Source: Thalassotalea profundi (GTDB lineage: Bacteria; Pseudomonadota; Gammaproteobacteria; Enterobacterales; Alteromonadaceae). Taken from it: 64,000 nt of DNA. The notes under the pieces are model-generated. The model searched no databases. It worked only from the letters and a program-made list of their open reading frames with translations, and was not told the origin of the DNA. Where the stretch lies: the NCBI RefSeq assembly GCF_014653195.1, contig NZ_BNAH01000001.1, positions 267,323 to 331,322 of the forward strand, written 5' to 3'. Shown here piece by piece: positions 37,877 to 47,938 of the stretch (within the stretch, counting starts at the first letter, position 1; each line of letters begins with the position of its first letter). The position numbers and the translations under genes were made by a program.

Positions 37877-40800
37877 ATGATGAAAAATGATCCAACTTTT
37901 AATTTTGTAAAAAATCAGTTTAGAGGTATTGTTGCTGTCTACAAGTCCAAAAAATTTATTAAAGACAAGACACTAACAGATAGCGCTGTCTTCAGGCAGG
38001 GTATTAAATCTTTGCTGCTCGAAAGTAGAACAAAATTTTCTGAAGGAAGGTTTAATGAGGTTATTTCGTGGGTAAACGCTAGTATTAAATCGCAACTTCC
38101 TGAGTTATCTCATCAGAAAATAGGTTTTGAAGAGCTTAGATTTGCTAAACCGGACACGAACAAAGTGTCAATTTCAACAGAAATGCTCTGGATAGCTAGT
38201 CGATTATCAGCAGAAGCACAAAACATAAATAAGTTCTTATCTTTTAAGATGAATATTGAAGCTCAAATTTTGAAAGGTAAGTACATAGATGTTTTGAGTG
38301 AACTTGCCGTTTTAGAGAAGGAGCTTGGTGCGTCACTATGGTCTATCAAGTTAAGAATTTCATTATTACAGACTAGCAAAGGGTTAGAGGCTCAGAAACA
38401 GTATACTAATGAAGTAAGGAATGTTTGGACTGGAGGAATTTTAAGTTACATCACATTGTTCGTCAGTGTTAGGAATGAAGACAGAACAACCATCGGCAAG
38501 TTTATAGATGATATCGAAACCAAGTTTTCCAACCCAAATATAGACCCTGAGCTTGTACCTCACCTGAGGTATCATTTACTTACAGAACTACCTAAAGATG
38601 AAGATAGCGCAATTGATTTGTTACTTATGGAACAAATGGGGTCGATTTATGACCTATACGAATTGCTAGTTTCAATGTTATTAGACAACCTTCATGCAAA
38701 AAGTTGGGCTATTAAAGATAACTCGTTAATTGAGATATTAAAGAAGCTAGGAAATATTCAAGACCTTAGATTAAACAAAATTTCCGAGATAAAGAATTTT
38801 CAACTATTCAATTCAACATTGCGCCAACGAGATTATTCAATTTCAGATTATTTAATCGATTCAGACTGCACCTCAAAACTGAGCATATATAAATCATTTA
38901 GGTCTAGTAGCGATTCATTTTTAGATGTGTGGAACCATATTTATATAGGTATTTGGCTCGGGTTATTAGGAAAAGACAATGGTTCATTAACTTATGAACC
39001 ACATAAACTACCAATCTTACTTGGTAAAGCATTATCTGAAGAAAACCTTCTCAATGATGTAAAATACCTGATTAAACTGTCCGTTAACTATCATGGCTTA
39101 TCTATATTTAAAGGAATAAAAGAGTTCTTACTTTTGTTACTGAAACAATCGACTAATTATGATGCATTGTGGAGTCCTCACACTATTGGGCTGCATAGTG
39201 AATCAATAGGTATTGAAGATTATCCATTGAGCGTGAATTGTGAGTTGGGTTCTAAATACCCTAATTCATTAACCAAAAATCTCTGGATGGGAAGAAATTC
39301 ATCAAAAAGCATAGATGAACTGACGTTTGCACTGATGAGTGGGTTAAGACACATCGAATGCAAAGAGTACGAAATGTGTTTAAGTGTTATACCTCAGAAA
39401 ATATCTTTGGAAATTCCATTTCCATTTAGACTTATTTTTACTCAAATGAAGCTATCAGCTTTGTCTTTTGAAAGACGTAAGAGTGAAGTGATTCATTTGA
39501 TAAATGAGACAGTGCCTGAGAGCGCAGACATAATAGATATTGTGTCATTTGAGAGTGAACTAGTTGATTATGAGTATAAGGACTTTGAATGCGAAAATAA
39601 CGTGCTATCAGCGCCAATTGCTCTTTTTATTGCATGGCTTAAAACAGAAGACAGTAAACTCCTATCATATTTAAGAATTGCAACTAAACAAGCGATTAAA
39701 AAGCTTAACCTTGAAAAGCCTTCAACAATGGTTGCGAGACCAGAAAAATACTCGAATTCACAATTAGTATTCTTTTTAAATTATATCTGCGTACCACAAG
39801 TTATTGATAATATTCGGTCGCTTAATGGAACAAAAGCTGTACTAAATGAGAGGCAATGTATTTGTCGCCTTCTAATAGCGTTAGATCCAATAAACGCAGA
39901 TGAATACCATCAAGAAATAACTAGCATTGATGATGATTTATTGATGGAGGAAGGGAAAAGAGTTGTCGATCGAACGCGTATTTATGTTGATATGGACGCT
40001 CATAGTCGTTGGATGCTGAAAGAGTTGAAAGAAGACTATGAACGATATAAAGATTTACTAGACATCAATATTACTGGCGAACAGAATTACAGTGAAATAG
40101 TAGATGACTTTTTAAAGTCAGATGGGGCAACTAAAACTACTTTTCAACCTGATAACGAAGCCGATGCGGTACTACTTAGTCTCATAGTTAAAGCTAGTAA
40201 TGACTTTCTTACAAATCCAAAGTATGGCTTAGATTATTATTTAAGTAAGCGCATTAGACATCAATCTTTTATCGGACTTATCAGAAGTCATTTGGAGTTT
40301 TCTAATCTAATAACTACTAGGGTAACCGAAGGTGAAGACTTTGAATATAATCATTTTTGGGTCAATAAATTTCATTCTCTAAGCCAAGACGAAAAAGATC
40401 AGTTAAACAATTTGTTATCAAAATTTGCAGAGGAATTTGACGATTTACTAATTCATGTAAGAGACAACATATTTCAGTTGAATACTGAAGATTGCCCAAC
40501 TGGTCTTATTAAAATTGATTTCAATATCCACGTAATGTCATTGTTAAAACACTTCATCATTGAGACAAATGCCTCTTTTGAGGAGTTTGTTTATTACTCA
40601 AATATTTTCATGTGGGCATTTTTACAGCCTTCTTTGGAGAAAACAAAAGCATACATTCAATCTAATCTTAAACAAACAATAATGCACAGTGCGGACATAT
40701 TAAAAGCGCATGCAAGAAAGCTAGCAGGTTTAGATCCAGCTTTTGAAGACTTTGAATTGCAATTAACTGACAAAACGGCCGCGGTACAGAGATCGTTAGA

Positions 40801-41374
40801 AGACGTTATGTCTTGGTTCACTCCATTAACAGGTGTATCAGCTGAAAGAGTTGTGATTAGTGTTGAGCAGGCTCTTAATCTCTCGATCAAAGCTGCATTA
40901 GATATGTTGAGACCGTTCGAGCCTAAATTGAACACAAAAATAATAAATGCCGATGATTTAAAGTTGCAACAACTGGGGCTTACTTTCTTAAACGACACCA
41001 TATTTATTCTCTTTGACAATATTAAAGCTCATTCAGGCTTAAAAAATCCAGAGATTGAGCTTCGCATTGAAGTAAACAAAGACGAGGAAGTGATAACTGT
41101 TCATTGTGTTAACAACACAAGACAGTCGGATAGGGCTAGGCTTAAGCAAGAAATTGATAAAATTAAAGTTTTGATAGAGAACGGCAAGATTGGCGACCGA
41201 GCAAAGCTTGAAGGGCGTAGTGGATTTATAAAGTTAGCAGCCAGTATAGATAAGGCAACTAAAGGACATTTAGACTTTGATTTGCTTCGTTCTGGACAGT
41301 TCAGTCTCACTATTACAAATGACTTGGCTATTAAAGCCTTGCCGATGGAGCAAGTGAGGATTGTAAATGTATAA
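37877..41374 (+). CDS. dtcA: Detocs-like sensor histidine kinase (DtcA-like)
   Basis: A 1165-aa protein. Residues 1 to ~900 are helical, TPR-like and lack membrane segments. The C-terminus (~1025-1160) resembles a divergent GHKL kinase ATPase: an N-box-like LNDTIFILFDNIKAHSG, then VHCVNN and GRSGFIKLAASI in place of the G boxes. Candidate phospho-acceptor histidines are His937 and His945 in MHSADILKAHARK. The calls rest mainly on gene order: the next two genes are a lone receiver and a receiver-nucleosidase, the DtcA-DtcB-DtcC arrangement. In that system DtcA senses infection and phosphorylates DtcC. Overlaps the next gene by eight bases. Confidence 0.75.
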   Translation: MMKNDPTFNFVKNQFRGIVAVYKSKKFIKDKTLTDSAVFRQGIKSLLLESRTKFSEGRFNEVISWVNASIKSQLPELSHQKIGFEELRFAKPDTNKVSISTEMLWIASRLSAEAQNINKFLSFKMNIEAQILKGKYIDVLSELAVLEKELGASLWSIKLRISLLQTSKGLEAQKQYTNEVRNVWTGGILSYITLFVSVRNEDRTTIGKFIDDIETKFSNPNIDPELVPHLRYHLLTELPKDEDSAIDLLLMEQMGSIYDLYELLVSMLLDNLHAKSWAIKDNSLIEILKKLGNIQDLRLNKISEIKNFQLFNSTLRQRDYSISDYLIDSDCTSKLSIYKSFRSSSDSFLDVWNHIYIGIWLGLLGKDNGSLTYEPHKLPILLGKALSEENLLNDVKYLIKLSVNYHGLSIFKGIKEFLLLLLKQSTNYDALWSPHTIGLHSESIGIEDYPLSVNCELGSKYPNSLTKNLWMGRNSSKSIDELTFALMSGLRHIECKEYEMCLSVIPQKISLEIPFPFRLIFTQMKLSALSFERRKSEVIHLINETVPESADIIDIVSFESELVDYEYKDFECENNVLSAPIALFIAWLKTEDSKLLSYLRIATKQAIKKLNLEKPSTMVARPEKYSNSQLVFFLNYICVPQVIDNIRSLNGTKAVLNERQCICRLLIALDPINADEYHQEITSIDDDLLMEEGKRVVDRTRIYVDMDAHSRWMLKELKEDYERYKDLLDINITGEQNYSEIVDDFLKSDGATKTTFQPDNEADAVLLSLIVKASNDFLTNPKYGLDYYLSKRIRHQSFIGLIRSHLEFSNLITTRVTEGEDFEYNHFWVNKFHSLSQDEKDQLNNLLSKFAEEFDDLLIHVRDNIFQLNTEDCPTGLIKIDFNIHVMSLLKHFIIETNASFEEFVYYSNIFMWAFLQPSLEKTKAYIQSNLKQTIMHSADILKAHARKLAGLDPAFEDFELQLTDKTAAVQRSLEDVMSWFTPLTGVSAERVVISVEQALNLSIKAALDMLRPFEPKLNTKIINADDLKLQQLGLTFLNDTIFILFDNIKAHSGLKNPEIELRIEVNKDEEVITVHCVNNTRQSDRARLKQEIDKIKVLIENGKIGDRAKLEGRSGFIKLAASIDKATKGHLDFDLLRSGQFSLTITNDLAIKALPMEQVRIVNV

Positions 41375-41825
41375 AGTTTTAATTGTCGAAGATGAAGAAC
41401 CTAAATATGTTCATATCAAGAATCATATTCAACAAATACTCCCAATTGTTGTAGTGAGTCACGCTAAATCGGTAACTAGTGCAGTTGACAGATTAGAAGA
41501 CAGTATTCCTGATTTGTTGGTATTGGATATGTCTTTACCAACATTTGATATTTCTGAGGAGGAAAGTGGTGGCAGGCCACAAGGCTTCGGAGGCATTGAG
41601 GTATTAAGAGAGATGCAAATAGAAAATTGGCGATGCCCAACAATCGTTATTACTGGCTACTCTGCGTTTCAACGTGATGGAGTCCAGAGAGTGAGTTTAG
41701 ACGAACTGTCAACTGAACTAATGAAAGAATTCCCAGATTTTTTAAAAGGCGTTTTGCATTTTAATTCTTCTTTTAGTGAGTGGCAGGTAGAACTTGAAAA
41801 AATAATAGCTAGCACGGGAGCTTGA
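41367..41825 (+). CDS. dtcB: Stand-alone receiver domain (DtcB-like)
   Basis: A 152-aa response-regulator receiver. It has the acidic pair VEDEE (~8-11), phospho-acceptor Asp54 (LLVLDMSLP) and Thr in VITGYS. There is no output domain. In Detocs, DtcB acts as a phosphate sink that keeps accidental signalling from the kinase away from the toxic effector. Its start overlaps the dtcA stop, and dtcC follows after six bases, so expression is tightly coupled. Confidence 0.82.
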   Translation: MYKVLIVEDEEPKYVHIKNHIQQILPIVVVSHAKSVTSAVDRLEDSIPDLLVLDMSLPTFDISEEESGGRPQGFGGIEVLREMQIENWRCPTIVITGYSAFQRDGVQRVSLDELSTELMKEFPDFLKGVLHFNSSFSEWQVELEKIIASTGA

Positions 41826-41831
41826 TTAAGT

Positions 41832-43049
41832 ATGAAAATCCTAATTGTAGACGATGAAGCTCCTAGATACTCGGTTCTTATAAAGAGCCTTGTAGATATG
41901 GGCATAGAGCGCTCAAATATATGTATTAGTGTTTCTAGCTCAGATGCTAGAGATAAGTTGGAACAGACTAAGTTTGATTTGTTAATTCTTGATTTATTAA
42001 TTCCATTGTGGCCCGAAGATGAGCCTCATGAAAAAAACTCAGAAGATTTATTAACCGAGCTAAATGTATCTGATGAACTCAACAAACCTTCAAAAATAAT
42101 CGGTATTACAGCGGATAAATCAGGATTAACTGGCACTGTTGAAAAGTTTGAGCATGAAACTTGGCATGTAGTGCAATATGAAGCATCTTGCTCTGATTGG
42201 GTTAAGAAAATTCAAAATTGTGTTCAATACCTGAATGACAACCCGGTAGAAGAGAATGTAAAAGAACACAAATTTGACTTAGCAATTATTTGCGCACTAG
42301 ACGATCCAGAATTAACGGAAGTTTTAGCGTTAGATTGGAATTGGGAGCAGCCAAAACCCATTGATGACCACACTTTTATTTATGAAGGAAAATTCAAATC
42401 GGGAGGAAATGAATATTCCGTATGTGCTTCGCATTGCAGCAGAATGGGAATGGTTGCAACAGCAAATAAATCAGCAAGCATAATTAATTTATTAAGACCC
42501 AAAGTCATTGTTATGACTGGTATATGTGGTGGAATTAAGAAGAATACTGACTTTGGTGATGTAATTTTTGCAGAATGCGTATGGGACTACCAATCTGGAA
42601 AATTGAAAAAAGAAGGCGAAACATCTGTTTTTGAAATTGCACCTCACCAAATAATGGCATCAACTGAAATAAGATCAAAAATGGAGCTTTTCAAAGCTGA
42701 TAAAGGTGTGATGTCGCAGATTAGCTCTGAATTTGAATATGATATAAATGTGACTCCCAAACTGTTGATAGGACCTATCGCTACAGGTGCAGCTGTTGTA
42801 GCAGACGCTGATTATGTAAACACTATCATATCTCAAAATCGAAAAGTTCTTGGTATCGAAATGGAGATATATGGACTTTATTCTTCAGTTGAAAACACCT
42901 CAGGAAACAAACCCAAAGTATTTGCTCTCAAATCAGTATGTGACTTTGCTGATTTAAACAAAGATGATGACTATCAAAAATACTGCTCTTATATGAGTGC
43001 AAACGTTATGAGGCGCTTTTTAGAGACTTTTGGCTGTCAAATTCTCTAA
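41832..43049 (+). CDS. dtcC: Receiver fused to nucleoside-phosphorylase-type effector (DtcC-like ATP nucleosidase)
   Basis: A 405-aa protein. Residues 1-135 are a receiver (VDDEA, phospho-acceptor Asp54 in LILDLLIP, Thr in GITADKS). Residues ~150-405 are a PNP/UDP-phosphorylase-like domain with VMTGICGG (~228), EMEI (Glu343-Met344-Glu345) and the base-binding Asp371 in SVCDFAD. In Detocs the phosphorylated effector cleaves ATP to adenine and ribose triphosphate, killing or stalling the infected cell. All motifs expected of an active nucleosidase are present. It lies between pglX and pglZ in the same orientation. Confidence 0.85.
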   Translation: MKILIVDDEAPRYSVLIKSLVDMGIERSNICISVSSSDARDKLEQTKFDLLILDLLIPLWPEDEPHEKNSEDLLTELNVSDELNKPSKIIGITADKSGLTGTVEKFEHETWHVVQYEASCSDWVKKIQNCVQYLNDNPVEENVKEHKFDLAIICALDDPELTEVLALDWNWEQPKPIDDHTFIYEGKFKSGGNEYSVCASHCSRMGMVATANKSASIINLLRPKVIVMTGICGGIKKNTDFGDVIFAECVWDYQSGKLKKEGETSVFEIAPHQIMASTEIRSKMELFKADKGVMSQISSEFEYDINVTPKLLIGPIATGAAVVADADYVNTIISQNRKVLGIEMEIYGLYSSVENTSGNKPKVFALKSVCDFADLNKDDDYQKYCSYMSANVMRRFLETFGCQIL

Positions 43050-43075
43050 TATACTATTTAAGTTAAGAGTTACTC

Positions 43076-45802
43076 ATGAATTTAGAACAAATAAAACAAG
43101 GCATTCTAGCCAAATTTGATAAATGCCGACTAGTCTTCTGGCAAGATGAAGATGTTGAGTTTCAAGAGCAATTACCGGAAATTGAAACTGAGCTGAAATC
43201 AACAGGTGTAGAGCTAATCCGTTTGGATGAATACTCTCATTTTGAAATCAAGCAATGTGTTGAGCTAAAAGAGCCAGACACTAAGTTTTTGTTATATAGC
43301 AATAAAACCTTAAACGAGCCTACTCGTGATTGGCTTTACGATATGCGCCTTTATGCTGAGCATTTTTATGCTGATTCAAGCTCAATGATATTAAATGAAC
43401 TTGGTATGCGTATGGAGTTTCGCCAAGACATTAGCCGCTATAAAAAGTTTTTTGGTAACCAGCAACGTTACAGCAAACTTAAGAAGTTATTACCTGAAGG
43501 CGCAGATAAGCAAGCACTAGAATTAGCAATGGTTGCGGTAGTTGCTAAGGTAGAATCCGTTAGTTTTACAACCATACTACATCAATTAATTTCACTATTT
43601 GTTGAGTCTCCAAATAAGTGTGATGAAGCCATTGCCGAATTAGAAAAATATGATCTAACCAAGATATTTTGGCGTCATGCAGTAGAAGAGTTTGGTTATA
43701 TTGCGCTGGGTAACTGGATAAATGATGAAGATGCAGACATGCCAGTTGCAAATGTTAAAGACTTAATTACTAAACTGTTAGTAACCGATTGTTACCATGG
43801 TTTACAGGCATCTGGCGTTTCAATTAGTAAAACGGACTTTGCTACAAGTCTTTCTGCACATGTATTACCACTTACTATTGATTCCGAAAGCTTGGACAAG
43901 CTTCCCAAGGCTATTAGAGAGCTAATAGGCAATGCAGCTGCGAAGCGAGCAGCTGTGGTTAGTTTTGTTTCTTCTTGGCGCGAGAGCCGTACTTTGTCTG
44001 CATCGTACAACGACATAGTTAGAGAAGTCGCAGATGAATTAGAAATAAAACACAAGTTAGCTGAGTTTAAAAATCCGAGTAACTTCATAAATGTTGAGAC
44101 CTTCATTGAAGTTGAACAGCAGTTGATCAAATTAATTGCGACAGACTTACAGGCTTATTCTGCTAATGAAATCAGTGATTGGGTGTCGACTAAATTATAT
44201 GGCCATTGGTGCAGTGTCGATAAAAATTATCAATACCTGTTCGCTTCTCTTCGCGCTGCAAAAGAGTTCTACGACTTAAGAGATAAGTACTTTGATGGTT
44301 TTTATTTCGACAGTGCGAAGGCTCTCTATAAAACATACGAATCAGAGCTTTATAAGTTTGATCATGCCTATCGGATTTTTTTTGAAAACTTCATTAATTT
44401 ACGTAAGAACAATGGCGGTGACTTATTACAAAGTTTAGGTTTAGTTGATGATATTGAAAATCTTTATGTGAATTGGTACTTGAATGACTTAGCCATAGCA
44501 TGGGGTAAATTGGTTGATAGCGAGAGTCTTCTTGATAATTGGAAGATTGTAGGCGTTCATAATCAACAACACTTTTATCAACAAGAAGTGCGTGGCCTAT
44601 TAAGAAATACTCAAGCCAAACGTATTTTTGTGATTATTTCAGACGCTTTACGCTATGAGGTTGCTCACGATATTTATCAGCGTATCAGTGATGAAGGGCG
44701 TTTAAAGCCTGAGTTAAAATCTCAGCTAGGTGTTGTCCCATCTTATACCCAACTAGGAATGGGAAGCCTACTTCCACACCAAAAGTTAACTGCGCATTTA
44801 GGTTCAAAAGTAGAATACAAAGCTGACGGTATTTCTGTACATGGTCATGACAACCGTCAAAAGGTGTTGTCCAAGCATAACGGCGTTGCTTTTAAAGCCG
44901 ATGAGGTTTTCAAGTGGACAAGACAAACGGCTAAAGAGCAAATTGGTGAAGCTGAAGTTGTCTATATTTATCACGATATGATTGATGCCATAGGCGATAA
45001 GCAAAGTACTGAAAATCAGACTTTTGAAGCTGCACAAGATACCGTTGTTGAATTGATCGAGTTGATAAAGCGGATCTTTAACCGTTTAAATGGTAGTCGA
45101 GTGCTATTAACAGCTGATCATGGCTTTTTATTTAAAATGACCGATTTAACGGATTCAGATAAAACCGCTCATAAGTCAAAACCTAAAGGCGCAATTGAAG
45201 ATAAAAAACGTTATGTGATTGGTTCAAATTTGCCTTCAGATGATTTTTATTGGACTGGGAAAATAGCCAATACAGCTGGAATTGACCCTGCTTTAGGCGA
45301 TGATGCAGAATTTATTGTGCCTAGAGGTAGTAATCGATTCAATTTTGTAGGCGGTGCTAAGTTTATCCATGGTGGCATTATGCCGCAGGAGATTTGTGTT
45401 CCTGTGCTTCAAGTTCGTGAGCTTGATACTAAAGCACAGACAAAATTAGCTAAACAAAAAGTTGGTGCTGTTCCTTTACAGAACCCCATTAAAATTGTTT
45501 CAAATATCGATAGGATTTCATTTTTACAAACTGACCCAGTCGGCGACAAGTTTAAAGCTCGTAAGTTGGAGCTTTGGATTGAAGACCCTTTTGGTAAACA
45601 GGTGAGTTCTAAAGAGGAGCATACATTTGATTCAGTTTCAGAAAAGCTCGATGAACGTAAACGTAATATTCAAATTAAATTAGAAGGCAGCGGCTTTGAT
45701 CGCACAATAAGTTATAAATTGATAATGGAAGATACTGAGAGTAAAACCAAAACAACACACTCCGTTATTATTGATTTAGCCTTCGAAGATGACTTTTTTT
45801 AG
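43076..45802 (+). CDS. pglZ: BREX alkaline-phosphatase-like protein PglZ
   Basis: A 908-aa protein. The phosphatase-fold metal motifs are FVIISDALRYE (Asp523) and LLTADHGFL (Asp681, His682), in the conserved spacing for the PglZ core domain. The N-terminal ~480 residues carry the BREX-1 PglZ helical region. PglZ is a metal-dependent phosphodiesterase/nuclease-like core subunit that binds BrxB and BrxC. It is 26 bases after dtcC, so the Detocs-like genes are inside the transcription unit. Confidence 0.95.
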   Translation: MNLEQIKQGILAKFDKCRLVFWQDEDVEFQEQLPEIETELKSTGVELIRLDEYSHFEIKQCVELKEPDTKFLLYSNKTLNEPTRDWLYDMRLYAEHFYADSSSMILNELGMRMEFRQDISRYKKFFGNQQRYSKLKKLLPEGADKQALELAMVAVVAKVESVSFTTILHQLISLFVESPNKCDEAIAELEKYDLTKIFWRHAVEEFGYIALGNWINDEDADMPVANVKDLITKLLVTDCYHGLQASGVSISKTDFATSLSAHVLPLTIDSESLDKLPKAIRELIGNAAAKRAAVVSFVSSWRESRTLSASYNDIVREVADELEIKHKLAEFKNPSNFINVETFIEVEQQLIKLIATDLQAYSANEISDWVSTKLYGHWCSVDKNYQYLFASLRAAKEFYDLRDKYFDGFYFDSAKALYKTYESELYKFDHAYRIFFENFINLRKNNGGDLLQSLGLVDDIENLYVNWYLNDLAIAWGKLVDSESLLDNWKIVGVHNQQHFYQQEVRGLLRNTQAKRIFVIISDALRYEVAHDIYQRISDEGRLKPELKSQLGVVPSYTQLGMGSLLPHQKLTAHLGSKVEYKADGISVHGHDNRQKVLSKHNGVAFKADEVFKWTRQTAKEQIGEAEVVYIYHDMIDAIGDKQSTENQTFEAAQDTVVELIELIKRIFNRLNGSRVLLTADHGFLFKMTDLTDSDKTAHKSKPKGAIEDKKRYVIGSNLPSDDFYWTGKIANTAGIDPALGDDAEFIVPRGSNRFNFVGGAKFIHGGIMPQEICVPVLQVRELDTKAQTKLAKQKVGAVPLQNPIKIVSNIDRISFLQTDPVGDKFKARKLELWIEDPFGKQVSSKEEHTFDSVSEKLDERKRNIQIKLEGSGFDRTISYKLIMEDTESKTKTTHSVIIDLAFEDDFF

Positions 45803-45814
45803 GGGATAGCGCAA

Positions 45815-47899
45815 ATGGAAAATGAACAATTAGATAATAGTAACATCACAAGTAATGAATCCTCTCAAATTCGAAGCGCTGATCTCGACGATTTAATGAC
45901 GACTGAATTTAAAGGTCGTGTTGTTCGTAAAGATTTAACAAAGCAGTTAAAAGAAGGAGCGAACGTTCCGGTTTATGTACTTGAGTATTTATTGGGTATG
46001 TACTGCTCTTCAGCAGAAGATGAATTGATTGAAGAAGGGTTGAAGAACGTTAAGAAGATCTTGACGGAAAACTATGTGCGTCCAGATGAAGCTGAAAAAG
46101 CCAAGTCGTTGATCCGTGAAAAGGGCACTCATAAAGTCATTGATAAGGTAACGGTAAAACTCAATCAGAAAAAAGATATCTATGAAGCGAGTTTATCAAA
46201 TATTGGAATTAAAGATGCCGTTGTTCCTAACAAAATTGTTAAAGAAAACGAAAAGTTATTAACCGGTGGTATCTGGTGCATTATTACGGTGAGTTACTTC
46301 TATGAAGAAGGTCAGAAAACATCGCCGTTCTCTGTATTTAGTTTAAAACCAATCCAAATGCCTTCAATGAATATGGATGAGGTGTATCAAGCTCGTCGTA
46401 AGTTCTCAGTTGATCAATGGATAGATTTGTTACTTCGTTCAATAGGGATGGAGCCAGCTAACCTTGAACATAGATGCAAGTGGCACTTAATAGCTCGCAT
46501 GATCCCATTTGTTGAGAATAACTATAACGTATGTGAACTCGGTCCTCGTGGAACGGGTAAGTCTCATGTTTATAAAGAATGTTCTCCGAATTCATTGTTA
46601 GTTTCAGGCGGTCAAACTACGGTAGCTAACCTGTTTTATAACATGTCTTCACGCCAAATTGGTTTAGTTGGTATGTGGGATGTTGTTGCCTTTGATGAAG
46701 TCGCAGGTATTCGTTTTAAAGATAAAGACGGCATTCAGATCATGAAAGATTACATGGCGTCTGGTTCTTTTTCTCGTGGCCGTGATTCTATTGAAGCAAA
46801 AGCCTCTATGGTGTTTGTTGGGAATATCGATCACAGCGTTGAGACATTGGTAAAAACTAGTCACTTATTAGCGCCATTTCCAGATGAAATGATCGACTCA
46901 GCTTATTTTGATCGCTTCCATGCTTATATTCCGGGCTGGGAAATTCCTAAAATGCGCCCAGAGTTCTTTACAGACCGATTTGGACTGATAACAGACTACT
47001 TAGCAGAATATATGCGTGAAATGCGTAAAACCACGTTTTCAGATGCAATCGATAAGTTCTTTAAGTTAGGTAACAACCTTAATCAACGTGACGTTATTGG
47101 TGTAAGAAGAACAACATCAGGTTTGCTTAAGCTTCTATATCCAAATGGTGAATATACAAAAGAAGATGTACGCACATGTTTAACTTATGCTCTTGAAGTG
47201 CGTCGTCGGGTAAAAGAGCAACTTAAGAAAATTGGCGGTATGGAATTCTTTGACGTTAATTTTAGTTATATCGATAACGAAACGCTTGAAGAGTTTTTTG
47301 TCAATGTGCCAGAGCAAGGTGGCTCAAATCTAATCCCAGCAGGGGTCACAAAGCCCGGAGTAGTGCACTTTGTTGATCATGGCGCTTCTGGAAAATTAGG
47401 TGTTTATCGTATTGAAACACAAATGACACCGGGCACAGGTAAACATTCAACATCGGGATTTGGTTCAGATACGAGTGCTAAAGAACAAGTACGCGTTGGA
47501 TTTGAATACTTTAAAGGTAACTTAAACAGAATAGCCGCTAATTCTCGTTTCTCTGAGCATGAATTTCACATACATTTTGTAGATTTACAAACATCAGGAA
47601 ATAGTCACCAAGCGAGTTTAGGTGCATTAGTAGCATGCTGTTCAGTATTACTTAATAAGCCTGTTCAAGAGCAAATGGTTGTATTAGGAAGTATCACACT
47701 TGGTGGCGTAGTAAACCCAGTTCAAGATTTAGCGTCAAGTATGCAGATAGCGCTGGAGGCCGGTGCAACTAAAGTGCTACTGCCTATGGCATCAGCTAGC
47801 GATATACCGTCTGTACCTGCTGAAACATTCACCAAATTCCAAGTAAGTTTTTACAGTGATCCAGTGGATGCTGTTTATAAGGCTCTTGGGGTTCAGTAA
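45815..47899 (+). CDS. brxL: BREX Lon-like AAA+ protein BrxL
   Basis: A 694-aa protein. Walker A GPRGTGKS is at 243-250, Walker B VVAFDEVAG near 290. The C-terminal Lon-protease-like domain has a candidate Ser601 (QASLGALVACC) and Lys653 (GATKVLLP). BrxL forms ring complexes on DNA and is needed for phage restriction but not for methylation. RBS AGGGG lies in the 12-base gap after pglZ. It marks the usual end of a type 1 BREX operon. Confidence 0.95.
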   Translation: MENEQLDNSNITSNESSQIRSADLDDLMTTEFKGRVVRKDLTKQLKEGANVPVYVLEYLLGMYCSSAEDELIEEGLKNVKKILTENYVRPDEAEKAKSLIREKGTHKVIDKVTVKLNQKKDIYEASLSNIGIKDAVVPNKIVKENEKLLTGGIWCIITVSYFYEEGQKTSPFSVFSLKPIQMPSMNMDEVYQARRKFSVDQWIDLLLRSIGMEPANLEHRCKWHLIARMIPFVENNYNVCELGPRGTGKSHVYKECSPNSLLVSGGQTTVANLFYNMSSRQIGLVGMWDVVAFDEVAGIRFKDKDGIQIMKDYMASGSFSRGRDSIEAKASMVFVGNIDHSVETLVKTSHLLAPFPDEMIDSAYFDRFHAYIPGWEIPKMRPEFFTDRFGLITDYLAEYMREMRKTTFSDAIDKFFKLGNNLNQRDVIGVRRTTSGLLKLLYPNGEYTKEDVRTCLTYALEVRRRVKEQLKKIGGMEFFDVNFSYIDNETLEEFFVNVPEQGGSNLIPAGVTKPGVVHFVDHGASGKLGVYRIETQMTPGTGKHSTSGFGSDTSAKEQVRVGFEYFKGNLNRIAANSRFSEHEFHIHFVDLQTSGNSHQASLGALVACCSVLLNKPVQEQMVVLGSITLGGVVNPVQDLASSMQIALEAGATKVLLPMASASDIPSVPAETFTKFQVSFYSDPVDAVYKALGVQ

Positions 47900-47938
47900 T
47901 AATAAAAAGACTAAGCTAGATACAAGGATTAGTGCTCT

